NCBI RefSeq assembly: GCF_001439605.1
Contig: NZ_LMBX01000002.1
Location: 1-64,000 of the forward strand
Length of the DNA stretch: 64,000 bases
Direction: 5' to 3'
Source: Cytobacillus praedii
Lineage (GTDB): Bacteria > Bacillota > Bacilli > Bacillales > Cytobacillaceae
Positions 19,915 through 27,109 of this stretch are shown one piece after another (positions within the stretch are counted from its first letter, which is position 1; the number at the start of each line of letters is the position of its first letter). The notes under the pieces are model-generated. The model did no database searches and was not told the origin of the DNA. It was given only the letters and a program-made list of their open reading frames with translations. The position numbers and the translations under genes are program-made.

Positions 19915-20182
19915 AATGCAGCTTGCTTTGATCCTCAGTAAGCAAATGCTTATACTTCGGATTATGGGCCACAAATTCATGGAGCTTGTCTCCATAATAC
20001 TCAATCCATTGGCTAACAACCTTTTCGGTCATCTCGCTGCCTTTATACTCTCTGCCCGCTTTTGCATACGTCGCCTCAAAATCCTCCCATAAAAGCTCCA
20101 CCCATGTTTGAGCTTGGTTCGCTGAAAGCTGATCATTTAATTCAAGCAATCGTTCAAATAATCTCTTCTGATTATCATTCAT
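19913..20182 (-). CDS. yfhJ: YfhJ, WVELL-motif protein
   Basis: The 89-residue acidic protein contains the WVELLWEDFEATYAKAGREY stretch that defines the YfhJ/WVELL family. I chose ATG 20182, 8 bp after GAGG; a GTG three codons upstream overlaps that site. It is divergent from sspK, as in B. subtilis. Its function is unknown. Confidence 0.88.
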   Translation of the reverse strand: MNDNQKRLFERLLELNDQLSANQAQTWVELLWEDFEATYAKAGREYKGSEMTEKVVSQWIEYYGDKLHEFVAHNPKYKHLLTEDQSKLH

Positions 20183-20212
20183 TTCTTTCACCTCATTTCC
20201 AATAACTATCCA

Positions 20213-20241
20213 TCATACCTTTATAAGAACGGCAAATACTA
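20213..20241 (+). promoter_or_regulatory. Possible sigma-G promoter of sspK
   Basis: TCATA (20213-20217) and AATACTA (20235-20241) are separated by 17 bp and resemble sigma-G elements (-10 CATACTA). They lie about 65 bp before the sspK start. The -35 match is partial, so this is tentative. Confidence 0.35.
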
Positions 20242-20304
20242 TAATTACGTGAGACGCATTTGTGCTTTTCACGAACTTATAACGAAGGTCCAGGAGGTGC
20301 GTTT

Positions 20305-20475
20305 ATGCGAAACAAAGCAAAGAACTTCCCAAACCAAAACAATAATAAGTTTGAGGGCGAGCCCCGTGCTAAGGCTGAATACAACTCCCTCCGGGCAAAT
20401 GGGACAATTAATACCCAGCCACAGGAAAGAATGCGGGCTTCAAACAACCGCGACAGTGATACACCTGATTTTTAA
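20305..20475 (+). CDS. sspK: SspK, small acid-soluble spore protein K
   Basis: The 56-residue basic protein has the conserved blocks [13 protein letters not shown] and QERMRAS of SspK (minor SASP of the forespore core). It starts at ATG 20305 behind CAGGAGGTG. It is a minor spore protein expressed in the forespore in B. subtilis, and its location beside yfhJ is conserved. Confidence 0.92.
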   Translation: MRNKAKNFPNQNNNKFEGEPRAKAEYNSLRANGTINTQPQERMRASNNRDSDTPDF

Positions 20476-20512
20476 TCCATAATTTTAGCATTAAAATGAG
20501 GAGGGCTTGAAA

Positions 20513-20656
20513 ATGGGTAAACCCAAAAACTTCTTCCATACAAAATTTAATGCACCAAACTTTAGGCCAAAGCATGCACACTCGCAAATAAATGGAGAAA
20601 CTCAGCAATCCCAAAACCTTGTGATATTAGAAGCAGAAACAAGAAAACGCTCATAA
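20513..20656 (+). CDS. YpzG-like small protein
   Basis: The 47-residue product has the segment PKHAHSQINGETQQSQNL, resembling the WANPKHAHSQVNGET motif I know from YpzG-type proteins. ATG 20513 follows GAGGAGGG with good spacing, 37 bp after sspK, so the two probably form a forespore-expressed unit. It is basic at both ends and has no membrane segment. The family match is by motif recall only. Confidence 0.7.
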   Translation: MGKPKNFFHTKFNAPNFRPKHAHSQINGETQQSQNLVILEAETRKRS

Positions 20657-20668
20657 TCACAAAAGTAA

Positions 20669-20702
20669 GAAAGAGGAAATTCTTCCTCTTTCTATTTTTT
20701 TA
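20669..20702 (+). terminator. Terminator after the sspK unit
   Basis: A 10 bp perfect stem (GAAAGAGGAA, loop ATTC, TTCCTCTTTC) is followed by a T-run. It overlaps the end of yfhH on the other strand. Confidence 0.85.
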
Positions 20703-21006
20703 ACATAGAAATCGGGATCGCCTCTTCCGCTTTATCTCCGTTTAAACGGAATCCCCACGCAAATACTCCATTCATATAATCAATTTTAAAGTATGAGCCT
20801 GGATCGCCTTCAATTTCATAAAGCTCTCCTGGTTTATAATCAGCTGGATCTAATAAATAGGATTTCGCCATTACGACTTTTCTTTCCATAACCGCAAACT
20901 CATTAACCATCCCCATTTGTTCTGCTTTTCTTGCTTTTTCATTTAAACGGGAAATTTCCTGCTGCAGCTCATATTTTGACATTTCACTATATCTTTTTTC
21001 TGGCAT
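20692..21006 (-). CDS. yfhH: YfhH, DUF1811 protein
   Basis: The 104-residue protein has the EKRYSEMSKYELQQEI start, a helical N-terminal half and a C-terminal half with GVFAWGFRLNG typical of YfhH. The start at 21006 has a GAAGG-type site. It keeps the B. subtilis neighbourhood with recX and sspK. Its function is unknown. Confidence 0.9.
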   Translation of the reverse strand: MPEKRYSEMSKYELQQEISRLNEKARKAEQMGMVNEFAVMERKVVMAKSYLLDPADYKPGELYEIEGDPGSYFKIDYMNGVFAWGFRLNGDKAEEAIPISMLKK

Positions 21007-21241
21007 GATCCTTCACACCTTCCTATCTTTTACTCTTGGTGAAACAGTAGAAGTAATATTACACTATAGACTTTTAATGGACATATTAAGTATATTGAAT
21101 TGTGAGCACTTAGAAAAGCCTAAAGATTTTACATAAAGTTCAACTAACAATCAGACTTTTACGGGCTGATAGAATTTTTTATTCCTTCCCCCTTTTGAAA
21201 TGGGGTTTATAGCAAGTTAATCTGCAATAAGGAGAAGCCAA

Positions 21242-21916
21242 ATGAAATCAATTATCATCACAGGTGCAGGATCTGGTTTAGGAAAAGAGCTTGCACTACG
21301 CTATGGAAGATTAGGATACCATCTTCTTTTGATCGGGAGAACATTGGAAAAATTGAAGGATGTTGAAGAACAAATTCTTGCAGAAAATGGACATGCCGAT
21401 TCCTTTGCTGTAGATATTAGCAGACCTTCAGAAATTCAGGCTTTCATAAGCCATGCTGGAAAGCAATATACCCTCTACGGCTTAATCAACAATGCTGGAA
21501 TCGGTCATTTTGGCTCCTTTGAACAAATGCCCCATTCTGAAATAGAAGAAATGCTTCGAATTAATGTACTTGGAACAATGTACATGTCACAAGCCATCCT
21601 GCCATATCTTGCTGAAAAAAATGAAGGATTAATCATGAATATTATTTCAACGGCTGGTCTAAGAGGAAAGATCAATGAATCCGCTTATGCTGCCAGCAAA
21701 TTTGCTGTCCGGGGATTCACAGAAAGCTTACAGATCGAATATGCGCATACAGGTATCAAAATAAAAGCAATTTACATGGGCGGAATGGACACTCCATTTT
21801 GGGATCATAACAATTTTATAAAAGACAGATCCAGACTTCGTGCCCCTGCTGAAATTGCAGATAAGATTTTGGCGAATATGGATAAAGATGCAATTATTAT
21901 TGAATCGCAAAAGTGA
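21242..21916 (+). CDS. Short-chain dehydrogenase/reductase
   Basis: The 224-residue classical SDR has the TGAGSGLG nucleotide loop (about 7-14), NNAG near 83-86, a catalytic Ser in IISTAG and a YAASK active-site motif. It most resembles the DltE/YqjQ-like SDR subgroup. The substrate cannot be told from sequence. ATG 21242 follows AAGGAG. It stands alone between yfhH and recX and is followed by its own terminator. Confidence 0.88.
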   Translation: MKSIIITGAGSGLGKELALRYGRLGYHLLLIGRTLEKLKDVEEQILAENGHADSFAVDISRPSEIQAFISHAGKQYTLYGLINNAGIGHFGSFEQMPHSEIEEMLRINVLGTMYMSQAILPYLAEKNEGLIMNIISTAGLRGKINESAYAASKFAVRGFTESLQIEYAHTGIKIKAIYMGGMDTPFWDHNNFIKDRSRLRAPAEIADKILANMDKDAIIIESQK

Positions 21917-21921
21917 AATAT

Positions 21922-21950
21922 AAAAATCACATGCTGACCATGTGATTTTT
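21922..21950. terminator. Terminator after the SDR gene
   Basis: A 12 bp perfect stem (AAAAATCACATG with CATGTGATTTTT) has a five-base loop and starts 5 bp after the stop codon. Confidence 0.85.
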
Positions 21951-22090
21951 ATGTTTCTTTATTTAAGTGAAACTTCAATCAGTGGGGGATTTCTACCATA
22001 GGACGTGGTGTTCTATGTCGGCTAGTTAAACCAATCGAGTATTTACGGGCAGTGCATCCCACCTACAATTTTTCGTTTCCCCGACCTCTT

Positions 22091-22900
22091 TTAATTAGGG
22101 TCTTCCTGCTCGTTAATCTGCGATAAAACCTGTTCAATCAATTCAAAGGCAAACCCTTTTCGGAAAAGGGTTTGTTTCATCTTCTGCTCATACTCAAACC
22201 CTTCAAGCTTTGCATATTTACGGTGCGCTTTTTCCGCGTGTATTCGTAGAGCATTCATTTCCTCATCCTCAGCCTTTTCCGTTTCCATTTCAGATAGGGC
22301 AGTCTGAATGGTGCTTAATGGAAAACCTTTTCGGAAAAGCAATTGTTCAAGCTTTTGTTTCATTATTCTTGAGGAATCTCGTGTGTTTTTTTGGACAAAC
22401 TTCTCACAAAGCTTTATCGCTGTCTCTAACTCTTGTTCGAATGGATATTCCTTCAGAGCTCGTTCTGCTATATTTTCTGAAATCCCTTTTTCCTTTAATT
22501 CCCTGCGAATCAAATCTGTCCCTTTATCAGTCGTATTCATCGCTGTACGTACATAGGCAATCGCAAATTCTTCATCATTTAAAAAGCTGTACTCATATAA
22601 CCTATGTATCACCTCTTGGATGATGCTTTCATCTACTTCTTTATCTTTTAGTGCTTTTCTAACCTCTGCTTCAGACCGCATTCTTCTTGCCAAATACTGA
22701 ATTGCTAAGTTGTATGATTTTCTAATATCATCTTGATAGGCGATTTCCGAAAGCGAAAACTCATCCAGCTCTAGCCCTTTTTTTAGCTGGTGCTTAATCA
22801 GCACATCCTCTTCCACACTAAATGCATATTTTTCATCTAAAAAGATATTGTATCGGTCCGTCTTTTTTTGCTGTACTGTAATTTTTGTTATTATAGGCAT
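22091..22900 (-). CDS. recX: RecX, regulatory protein of RecA
   Basis: The 269-residue protein binds and modulates RecA filaments. It has the repeated three-helix RecX units, for example YLARRMRSEAEVRKAL, YSFLNDEEFAIAYVR and IRRELKEKGI. The length is that of the long Bacillus RecX. I chose ATG 22900 after GGGAGGTG rather than the upstream GTG overlapping that site. It is divergent from yfhF. The 140 bp downstream hold a hairpin-rich stretch without a gene. Confidence 0.93.
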   Translation of the reverse strand: MPIITKITVQQKKTDRYNIFLDEKYAFSVEEDVLIKHQLKKGLELDEFSLSEIAYQDDIRKSYNLAIQYLARRMRSEAEVRKALKDKEVDESIIQEVIHRLYEYSFLNDEEFAIAYVRTAMNTTDKGTDLIRRELKEKGISENIAERALKEYPFEQELETAIKLCEKFVQKNTRDSSRIMKQKLEQLLFRKGFPLSTIQTALSEMETEKAEDEEMNALRIHAEKAHRKYAKLEGFEYEQKMKQTLFRKGFAFELIEQVLSQINEQEDPN

Positions 22901-23003
22901 GTTTTTCACCTCCCTTTTAATGTATCACATTTAAAAAGGGTTTCTGACTAATCTAGCGAAAATATATAAACAAATTAGTCACAAGCTGCTGGGGGGAATA
23001 GAA

Positions 23004-23906
23004 ATGAAAATAGCAGTGACCGGTGGTACCGGTTTTGTCGGCCATGCACTGACAAAGGAACTTATTCAAAATGGACATGAGGTATTTATTTTAACGAGAA
23101 ACATCGATGGAAAGGAGAATAAAAAATCGATAACTTATGTTCAATGGCTAAATGAAGGTGACCGGCCATGGGAAATCTTAGAAGATGTGGATGTATTCAT
23201 TAATCTTGCAGGCGAATCAATTAATAGCGGCAGATGGTCGGTAAAACGAAAGAAAAGTATTTTGGAAAGCAGGATTTCAGCAACAAATGAAGTTGAAAAA
23301 ATACTTAGCAGGCTCAAAAAAAAGCCTGAAGTACTCATACAGGCAAGTGCTGTCGGATATTACGGCATATCAGATTCGGAAGCCTTCACAGAAGAATCAA
23401 ATCTTGCAGGTGATGATTTTCTTGCAAGAACGGTTCAGCAATGGGAAGCAACTGCATGGAAAGTTAAAGATTTAGGCATCCGGACCGTTTATTGCCGATT
23501 TGGCATCATTCTCGATAACATTGATGGTGCCTTGCCGCGAATTACCCTGCCATATAAAGCTTTTGCTGGCGGCACAGTTGGATCTGGTCATCAATGGGTT
23601 TCATGGATTCATCTCAAGGACGTCATAGGTGGCATTCTGTTTGTTATTGCCAATCAACATGTAAAAGGGCCAGTTAACTTCACTGCCCCGAACCCAGTGA
23701 AGATGAAAGAATTTGGACAGACACTCGGAAAGGTATTGCACCGCCCTCATTGGATTCCAGCACCTCGGATTGCTTTGAAGATTGCACTAGGGGAAATGAG
23801 TATTCTTGTACTTGAAGGACAAAAAGTGCTTCCTCAAAAGCTGTTAGCACATGGATATTCTTTTCTGTATAAAGACTTAAAAAACGCCCTAGAGGATATA
23901 TATTAA
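23004..23906 (+). CDS. yfhF: YfhF, TIGR01777-family epimerase
   Basis: The 300-residue extended SDR carries the NAD(P) loop GGTGFVG (residues 7-13), the family sequence NLAGESINSGRWS, active-site YYG and the C-terminal DUF1731 domain (about 250-297). It is similar to B. subtilis YfhF. The substrate is unknown; cell-division inhibitor annotations of this family come from old SulA naming. ATG 23004 follows GGGGGGA. It is divergent from recX. Confidence 0.9.
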   Translation: MKIAVTGGTGFVGHALTKELIQNGHEVFILTRNIDGKENKKSITYVQWLNEGDRPWEILEDVDVFINLAGESINSGRWSVKRKKSILESRISATNEVEKILSRLKKKPEVLIQASAVGYYGISDSEAFTEESNLAGDDFLARTVQQWEATAWKVKDLGIRTVYCRFGIILDNIDGALPRITLPYKAFAGGTVGSGHQWVSWIHLKDVIGGILFVIANQHVKGPVNFTAPNPVKMKEFGQTLGKVLHRPHWIPAPRIALKIALGEMSILVLEGQKVLPQKLLAHGYSFLYKDLKNALEDIY

Positions 23907-23999
23907 TTCGAAAAGTTTCAATTGACTGTATCAATCCTTCTTGAAAAGGGAAAAATAAGGAAGATGTGAAAATGACCTTATTTAGAAAGGATGATCGCA

Positions 24000-24125
24000 G
24001 TGGATAAAAAAACGAAGGATAAAAAGAAACGAACGCTATCAAGCATGCAAGAGGTTAATTACGCACGTGAATTTCAGCGGGCTGATCGTGCAGGCGGGTA
24101 TGTTGATAGAAATACAAAACATTAA
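24000..24125 (+). CDS. yfhE: YfhE family small basic protein
   Basis: The 41-residue Lys/Arg-rich protein starts at GTG 24000 behind AGAAAGGATG and contains SSMQEVNYAREFQRADRAGG. YfhE-type proteins lie between yfhD and yfhF in Bacillus. A small hairpin (23953-23960 with 23976-23983) precedes its ribosome site. Spore association is likely from context but not shown here. Confidence 0.75.
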   Translation: MDKKTKDKKKRTLSSMQEVNYAREFQRADRAGGYVDRNTKH

Positions 24126-24153
24126 TTTCCAATCATAGAGTCCTTTTTTACGG

Positions 24154-24198
24154 AAAAAATAAAAGTACGGAATCGAGCATTCCGTACTTTTATTTTTG
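24154..24198 (+). terminator. Strong terminator between yfhE and yfhD
   Basis: A long AT-rich to GC stem (arms about 24154-24173 and 24179-24198, core AAGTACGGAAT) with a CGAGC loop ends in Ts, 28 bp after yfhE. Confidence 0.85.
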
Positions 24199-24213
24199 AA
24201 AGGAGTTTTTATT

Positions 24214-24405
24214 ATGGGTCGTTCACGCGGACAAAGATCTCGGGATAAAAACAAAGCATCACTTCCTCAAGTTCCACAAAATATGAAATCTGACGGAATT
24301 GATGAAGAGTATTCAGCCGAGCTAGCTGATCAAGCCGATCTAGAAGCACAAGCTCGTGCAAATGCTGCCAATCAAAGAGCTAAAGGAAAGCAAAGAAAGA
24401 GTTAA
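24214..24405 (+). CDS. yfhD: YfhD family small protein
   Basis: The 63-residue charged, Ala-rich protein starts MGRSRGQRSRDKN and contains the acidic DGIDEEYSAELADQADLEA segment typical of YfhD. ATG 24214 follows AAGGAG. It is syntenic with B. subtilis yfhD. No function is assigned. Confidence 0.85.
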   Translation: MGRSRGQRSRDKNKASLPQVPQNMKSDGIDEEYSAELADQADLEAQARANAANQRAKGKQRKS

Positions 24406-24410
24406 ATATA

Positions 24411-24453
24411 TGAATAAAAAAAGAAGCAAGCTTCCATGTCAGGAGCTTGCTTC
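24411..24453 (-). terminator. Terminator of the DoxX gene
   Basis: A 10 bp stem (GAAGCAAGCT with AGCTTGCTTC) is followed by seven or more Ts on the minus strand. Confidence 0.85.
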
Positions 24454-24460
24454 CTATATA

Positions 24461-24964
24461 TTAGTGAGTATGTGCTGTATTGTTTTCTTCTTTTCCGCGT
24501 TTTCCAATAAGGTTTTTCACATATGGGATTGCAAAGCGGTCAACACCCCAGAAGTATGCTCCGCTGCCAGTAAAGAGTAAGATAATTGCTGCTGTAAAAA
24601 GGATTGGATTAGTGCTTACAGTTCCTGCCATTAAGAAGTTAAAGTTCATAAATGCACCTGCAATTAATGCTGGGATCGTTGCTGCTCCAAGAATTAAACC
24701 AAGTCCTACAAGAACTTCACCATATGCAACTAGTGTGCTAAACAGATCAGCATTCGGCAATGCGAAGTTTTCTAGAAATCCTGCATACCATCCTTGCACT
24801 GCGGGATTTTCACCAGCTGCTTTTGCAATCGCACCTTGCATAAATCCACTGGCATCAAAACCATCAACGACCTTATGCCATCCGCCTTGAATCCATTGTA
24901 ATCCTAACCATATTCGTAATATTGTCCAAGCTACAGCTACTTGAGGAGTTTTCCACCATTTCAT
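24461..24964 (-). CDS. DoxX-family membrane protein (YfiD/CatD-like)
   Basis: The 167-residue protein has four hydrophobic segments and the family motifs RIWLGLQWIQGGWHK and YGEVLVGLGLILG. DoxX-type proteins such as CatD work in quinone or thiol redox stress. In B. subtilis the doxX-type gene yfiD (catD) lies beside yfiBC, and here yfiBC is 2 kb away. ATG 24964 follows GGAGATGA. The promoter overlaps a Rex/Fnr-like palindrome, suggesting redox control. I saw no catE-like dioxygenase gene next to it. Confidence 0.85.
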   Translation of the reverse strand: MKWWKTPQVAVAWTILRIWLGLQWIQGGWHKVVDGFDASGFMQGAIAKAAGENPAVQGWYAGFLENFALPNADLFSTLVAYGEVLVGLGLILGAATIPALIAGAFMNFNFLMAGTVSTNPILFTAAIILLFTGSGAYFWGVDRFAIPYVKNLIGKRGKEENNTAHTH

Positions 24965-24992
24965 AGTAATCATCTCCAATAAGTTTATTCTT

Positions 24993-25010
24993 TTGTGAAG
25001 TGATTCACAT
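24993..25010. promoter_or_regulatory. Rex/Fnr-like operator 1 at the doxX promoter
   Basis: TTGTGAAGTGATTCACAT fits the Rex pattern TTGTGAAN4TTCACAA at all but one position and also contains the Fnr pattern TGTGAN6TCACA. It overlaps the end of the -10 of the predicted doxX promoter, a classical repressor position. Confidence 0.55.
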
Positions 25011-25038
25011 TATAATTTAAAATTTTTTACCCTACCAA
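25009..25038 (-). promoter_or_regulatory. Sigma-A promoter of doxX
   Basis: On the minus strand, TTGGTA (25033-25038) and a perfect TATAAT (25009-25014) are spaced 18 bp apart, directly before operator 1. Confidence 0.6.
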
Positions 25039-25092
25039 GGGTTTAAGCCGGCCAGCTTCTATTGTAGAAAGTTTCTAGATAGGTTTGCTTCT

Positions 25093-25110
25093 TTGTGAAG
25101 TTTTTCACTT
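25093..25110. promoter_or_regulatory. Rex/Fnr-like operator 2
   Basis: TTGTGAAGTTTTTCACTT is a second, weaker copy of the palindrome exactly 100 bp from the first. A further half-site (TTTTTCACAAAAC) lies near 25168-25180. The interval 24965-25356 is otherwise gene-free. Confidence 0.4.
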
Positions 25111-25356
25111 TCTTTCTACACTTTTAATATACGCTATTCTTACTCGATTGACAATCTACTTCACCAATTTTTCACAAAACTTCATGAGAATTTGTATAAC
25201 CTGTGAACAGCGGTAAACCAACTAGTTTTTCGTGTTCCTCTCGTTATAGTTCCTAAATAAACTTCTAATACTCCTCTGGAATTTTCAAAATACTTATTAC
25301 CGGCTTTGTGGTACATTTAAACCAGTACATGTCCAAGACAAATAAGGAGGAAGCTT

Positions 25357-26025
25357 ATGAGCACAATCAGCCTATTAAAAAAGTCGGCACGCATCGTTCT
25401 TGAAAAAAGGAATTTAACAAATGTAACAGCAAGAGTAGCACTCGTATTAGATATTTCCGGATCCATGCGGCGCCTATATAAAAACGGAACCGTTCAGAAG
25501 GTAGTCGAGCGGATTCTTGCTGTCGCCAGCCAGTTTGATGATGACGGATCACTGGATGTATGGGTATATGATAATGAGTTTTCTAGATTGAAGCCTGTTA
25601 CTGAAGTGGACTTTGAAGGATATGTAGACCAGTATATTTTAAACAACTCTTTATTACATAAATTTGGCAAAAATGATGAGCCGCCGGTTATGGAGGATGT
25701 TATTCATAAATATACGGTGGAGGACCCAAGCTCAGATCCAGCATTTATCGTATTTATTAATGATGGAGGATGTAAAAGCACCATCAAAAGGCCAGTCGTT
25801 TCATCTTCTGATAAGCCACTCTTCTGGCAGTTTGTAGGCATTGGAGATTCAAATTTCGATGTTCTAAAAAAACTAGATGAAATGGATGGCCGCTTCATCG
25901 ATAATGCAAACTTCTTCCATATACAAGATGTTGAAACCGTTTCTGATGAAGAATTATACAATCTGCTTTTGAATGAGTTTCCAGAATGGCTTAAAGAAGC
26001 AAAAGCTAAAAGAATAATTCAGTAG
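25357..26025 (+). CDS. VWA-domain protein, TerF/TerY-like
   Basis: The 222-residue protein is almost entirely a von Willebrand A domain. The MIDAS motif DISGSM starts at D32 and VFINDGG carries a further metal-site Asp. A preceding helical 20 residues resemble VWA proteins of the tellurium-resistance/chemical-stress set. It has no signal peptide or membrane helix, so it is probably cytoplasmic. No terBCDE-like stress genes lie near it. ATG 25357 follows AAGGAGG. It is convergent with yfiC across the 1 kb repeat array. Confidence 0.8.
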   Translation: MSTISLLKKSARIVLEKRNLTNVTARVALVLDISGSMRRLYKNGTVQKVVERILAVASQFDDDGSLDVWVYDNEFSRLKPVTEVDFEGYVDQYILNNSLLHKFGKNDEPPVMEDVIHKYTVEDPSSDPAFIVFINDGGCKSTIKRPVVSSSDKPLFWQFVGIGDSNFDVLKKLDEMDGRFIDNANFFHIQDVETVSDEELYNLLLNEFPEWLKEAKAKRIIQ

Positions 26026-26031
26026 AAATAG

Positions 26032-26068
26032 AAAAACCTGTGAAAATGAGTAATTTCACAGGTTTTTT
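26032..26068 (+). terminator. Terminator after the VWA gene
   Basis: A 14 bp stem (AAAAACCTGTGAAA with TTTCACAGGTTTTT) and further Ts start 6 bp after the stop codon. Confidence 0.88.
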
Positions 26069-26100
26069 TATCTTTTATATGGGGTGTACTTTTATTTTTT

Positions 26101-27105
26101 TAGCAGTTTTGGTAATTTATCTTGCATTTTGACCAATTTATCTAGGATTTTTATCGGTTTATCTAGCATTCCAACTTTTATCCTGCAGTTCGACCAGTTT
26201 ATCTAGCAATTCCATCGATTTATCTAGCAATCTAACTTTTTTATCTTGCAGTTTATTCAATTTATCTAGCATTTGCACCGATTTATCTTGCATTCCAACT
26301 TTTATCTTACAGTTCGTTCAGGTTATCTAGCAATTGCTTCGATTTATCTAGCAATCTAACTTTTTTATCTTGCAGTTCGTTCAGGTTATCTAGCAATTGA
26401 CTCGATTTATCTAACAATCTAACTTTTTTATCTTGCAATTCGATTAGTTTATCTAGCATTCCAATTTTTATCTTGCAGTTCAATCAGATTATCTAGCAAT
26501 CTAACTTTTTTATCTTGCAGTTTGTTCAATTTATCTAGCATTTGCACCGATTTATCTAGCATTCCAACTTTTATCTTACAGTTCGTTCAGGTTATCTAGC
26601 AATTGCTTCGATTTATCTGGCAATCTAACTTTTTTATCTTGCAGTTCGTTCAGTTTATCTAGCAGTTGCACCGATTTATCTGGCAGTCCAACTTTTATCT
26701 TGCAGTTCATTCAGTTTATCTAGCAATTGCATCGATTTATCTAGCAATCGAAATTTTTTATCTCGCAATTCGTTCAGTTTATCTAACATTTGCACCAAGT
26801 TATCTTGCATTCCAACTTTTATCTCGCAGTTCGTTCAGTTTATCTAGCATTTGCACCCATTTATCTAGTATTCCTATTTTTATCTTGCAGTTCGTTCAGT
26901 TTATCTAGCAGTTGCACCGATTTATCTAGCATTCCAACTTTTATCTTGCAGTTCATCCAGTTTATCTAGCATTTGCTTCGATTTATCTAGCAATTAAACT
27001 TTTTAATCTTGCAATTCGTTTAGTTTATCTAGCAATCGAACTTTTTTATCTCGCAGTTCGTTCAGTTTATCTAGCATTTGCACCAATTTACCTAGCATTC
27101 CAAAA
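26101..27105. repeat. About 48-unit tandem array with 21 bp period
   Basis: Each unit begins with TTTATCTNGCA (complement TGCNAGATAAA) and has one of four tails. B: GTTCGTTCAG after TTGCA. C: ATTGCACCGA-like. D: AATCTAACTTT. A: ATTCCAACT. Types B, C and D make 21 bp units and A makes 19 bp, giving triads B-C-D (63 bp) or B-C-A (61 bp). The array fills the interval between the convergent VWA and yfiC genes. Neither strand is open: the repeated TAGATAA core puts stops in two minus-strand frames, and the 19 bp units break the third. It has no spacers, so it is not a CRISPR. Confidence 0.9.
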
Positions 27106-27109
27106 TCAA

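Noticed and set aside
25357-26025. Tellurite-resistance cluster
   Set aside because: Only a lone VWA protein resembles TerF/TerY; no terBCDE-type genes are present.
26666-26908. Open frame of 80 codons inside the repeat array
   Set aside because: It is a by-product of the repeated sequence (YLAI-like heptads), has no ribosome site and covers only part of the array.
26101-27105. CRISPR array
   Set aside because: Units are 19-21 bp, directly abutting and degenerate, with no unique spacers and no cas genes nearby.
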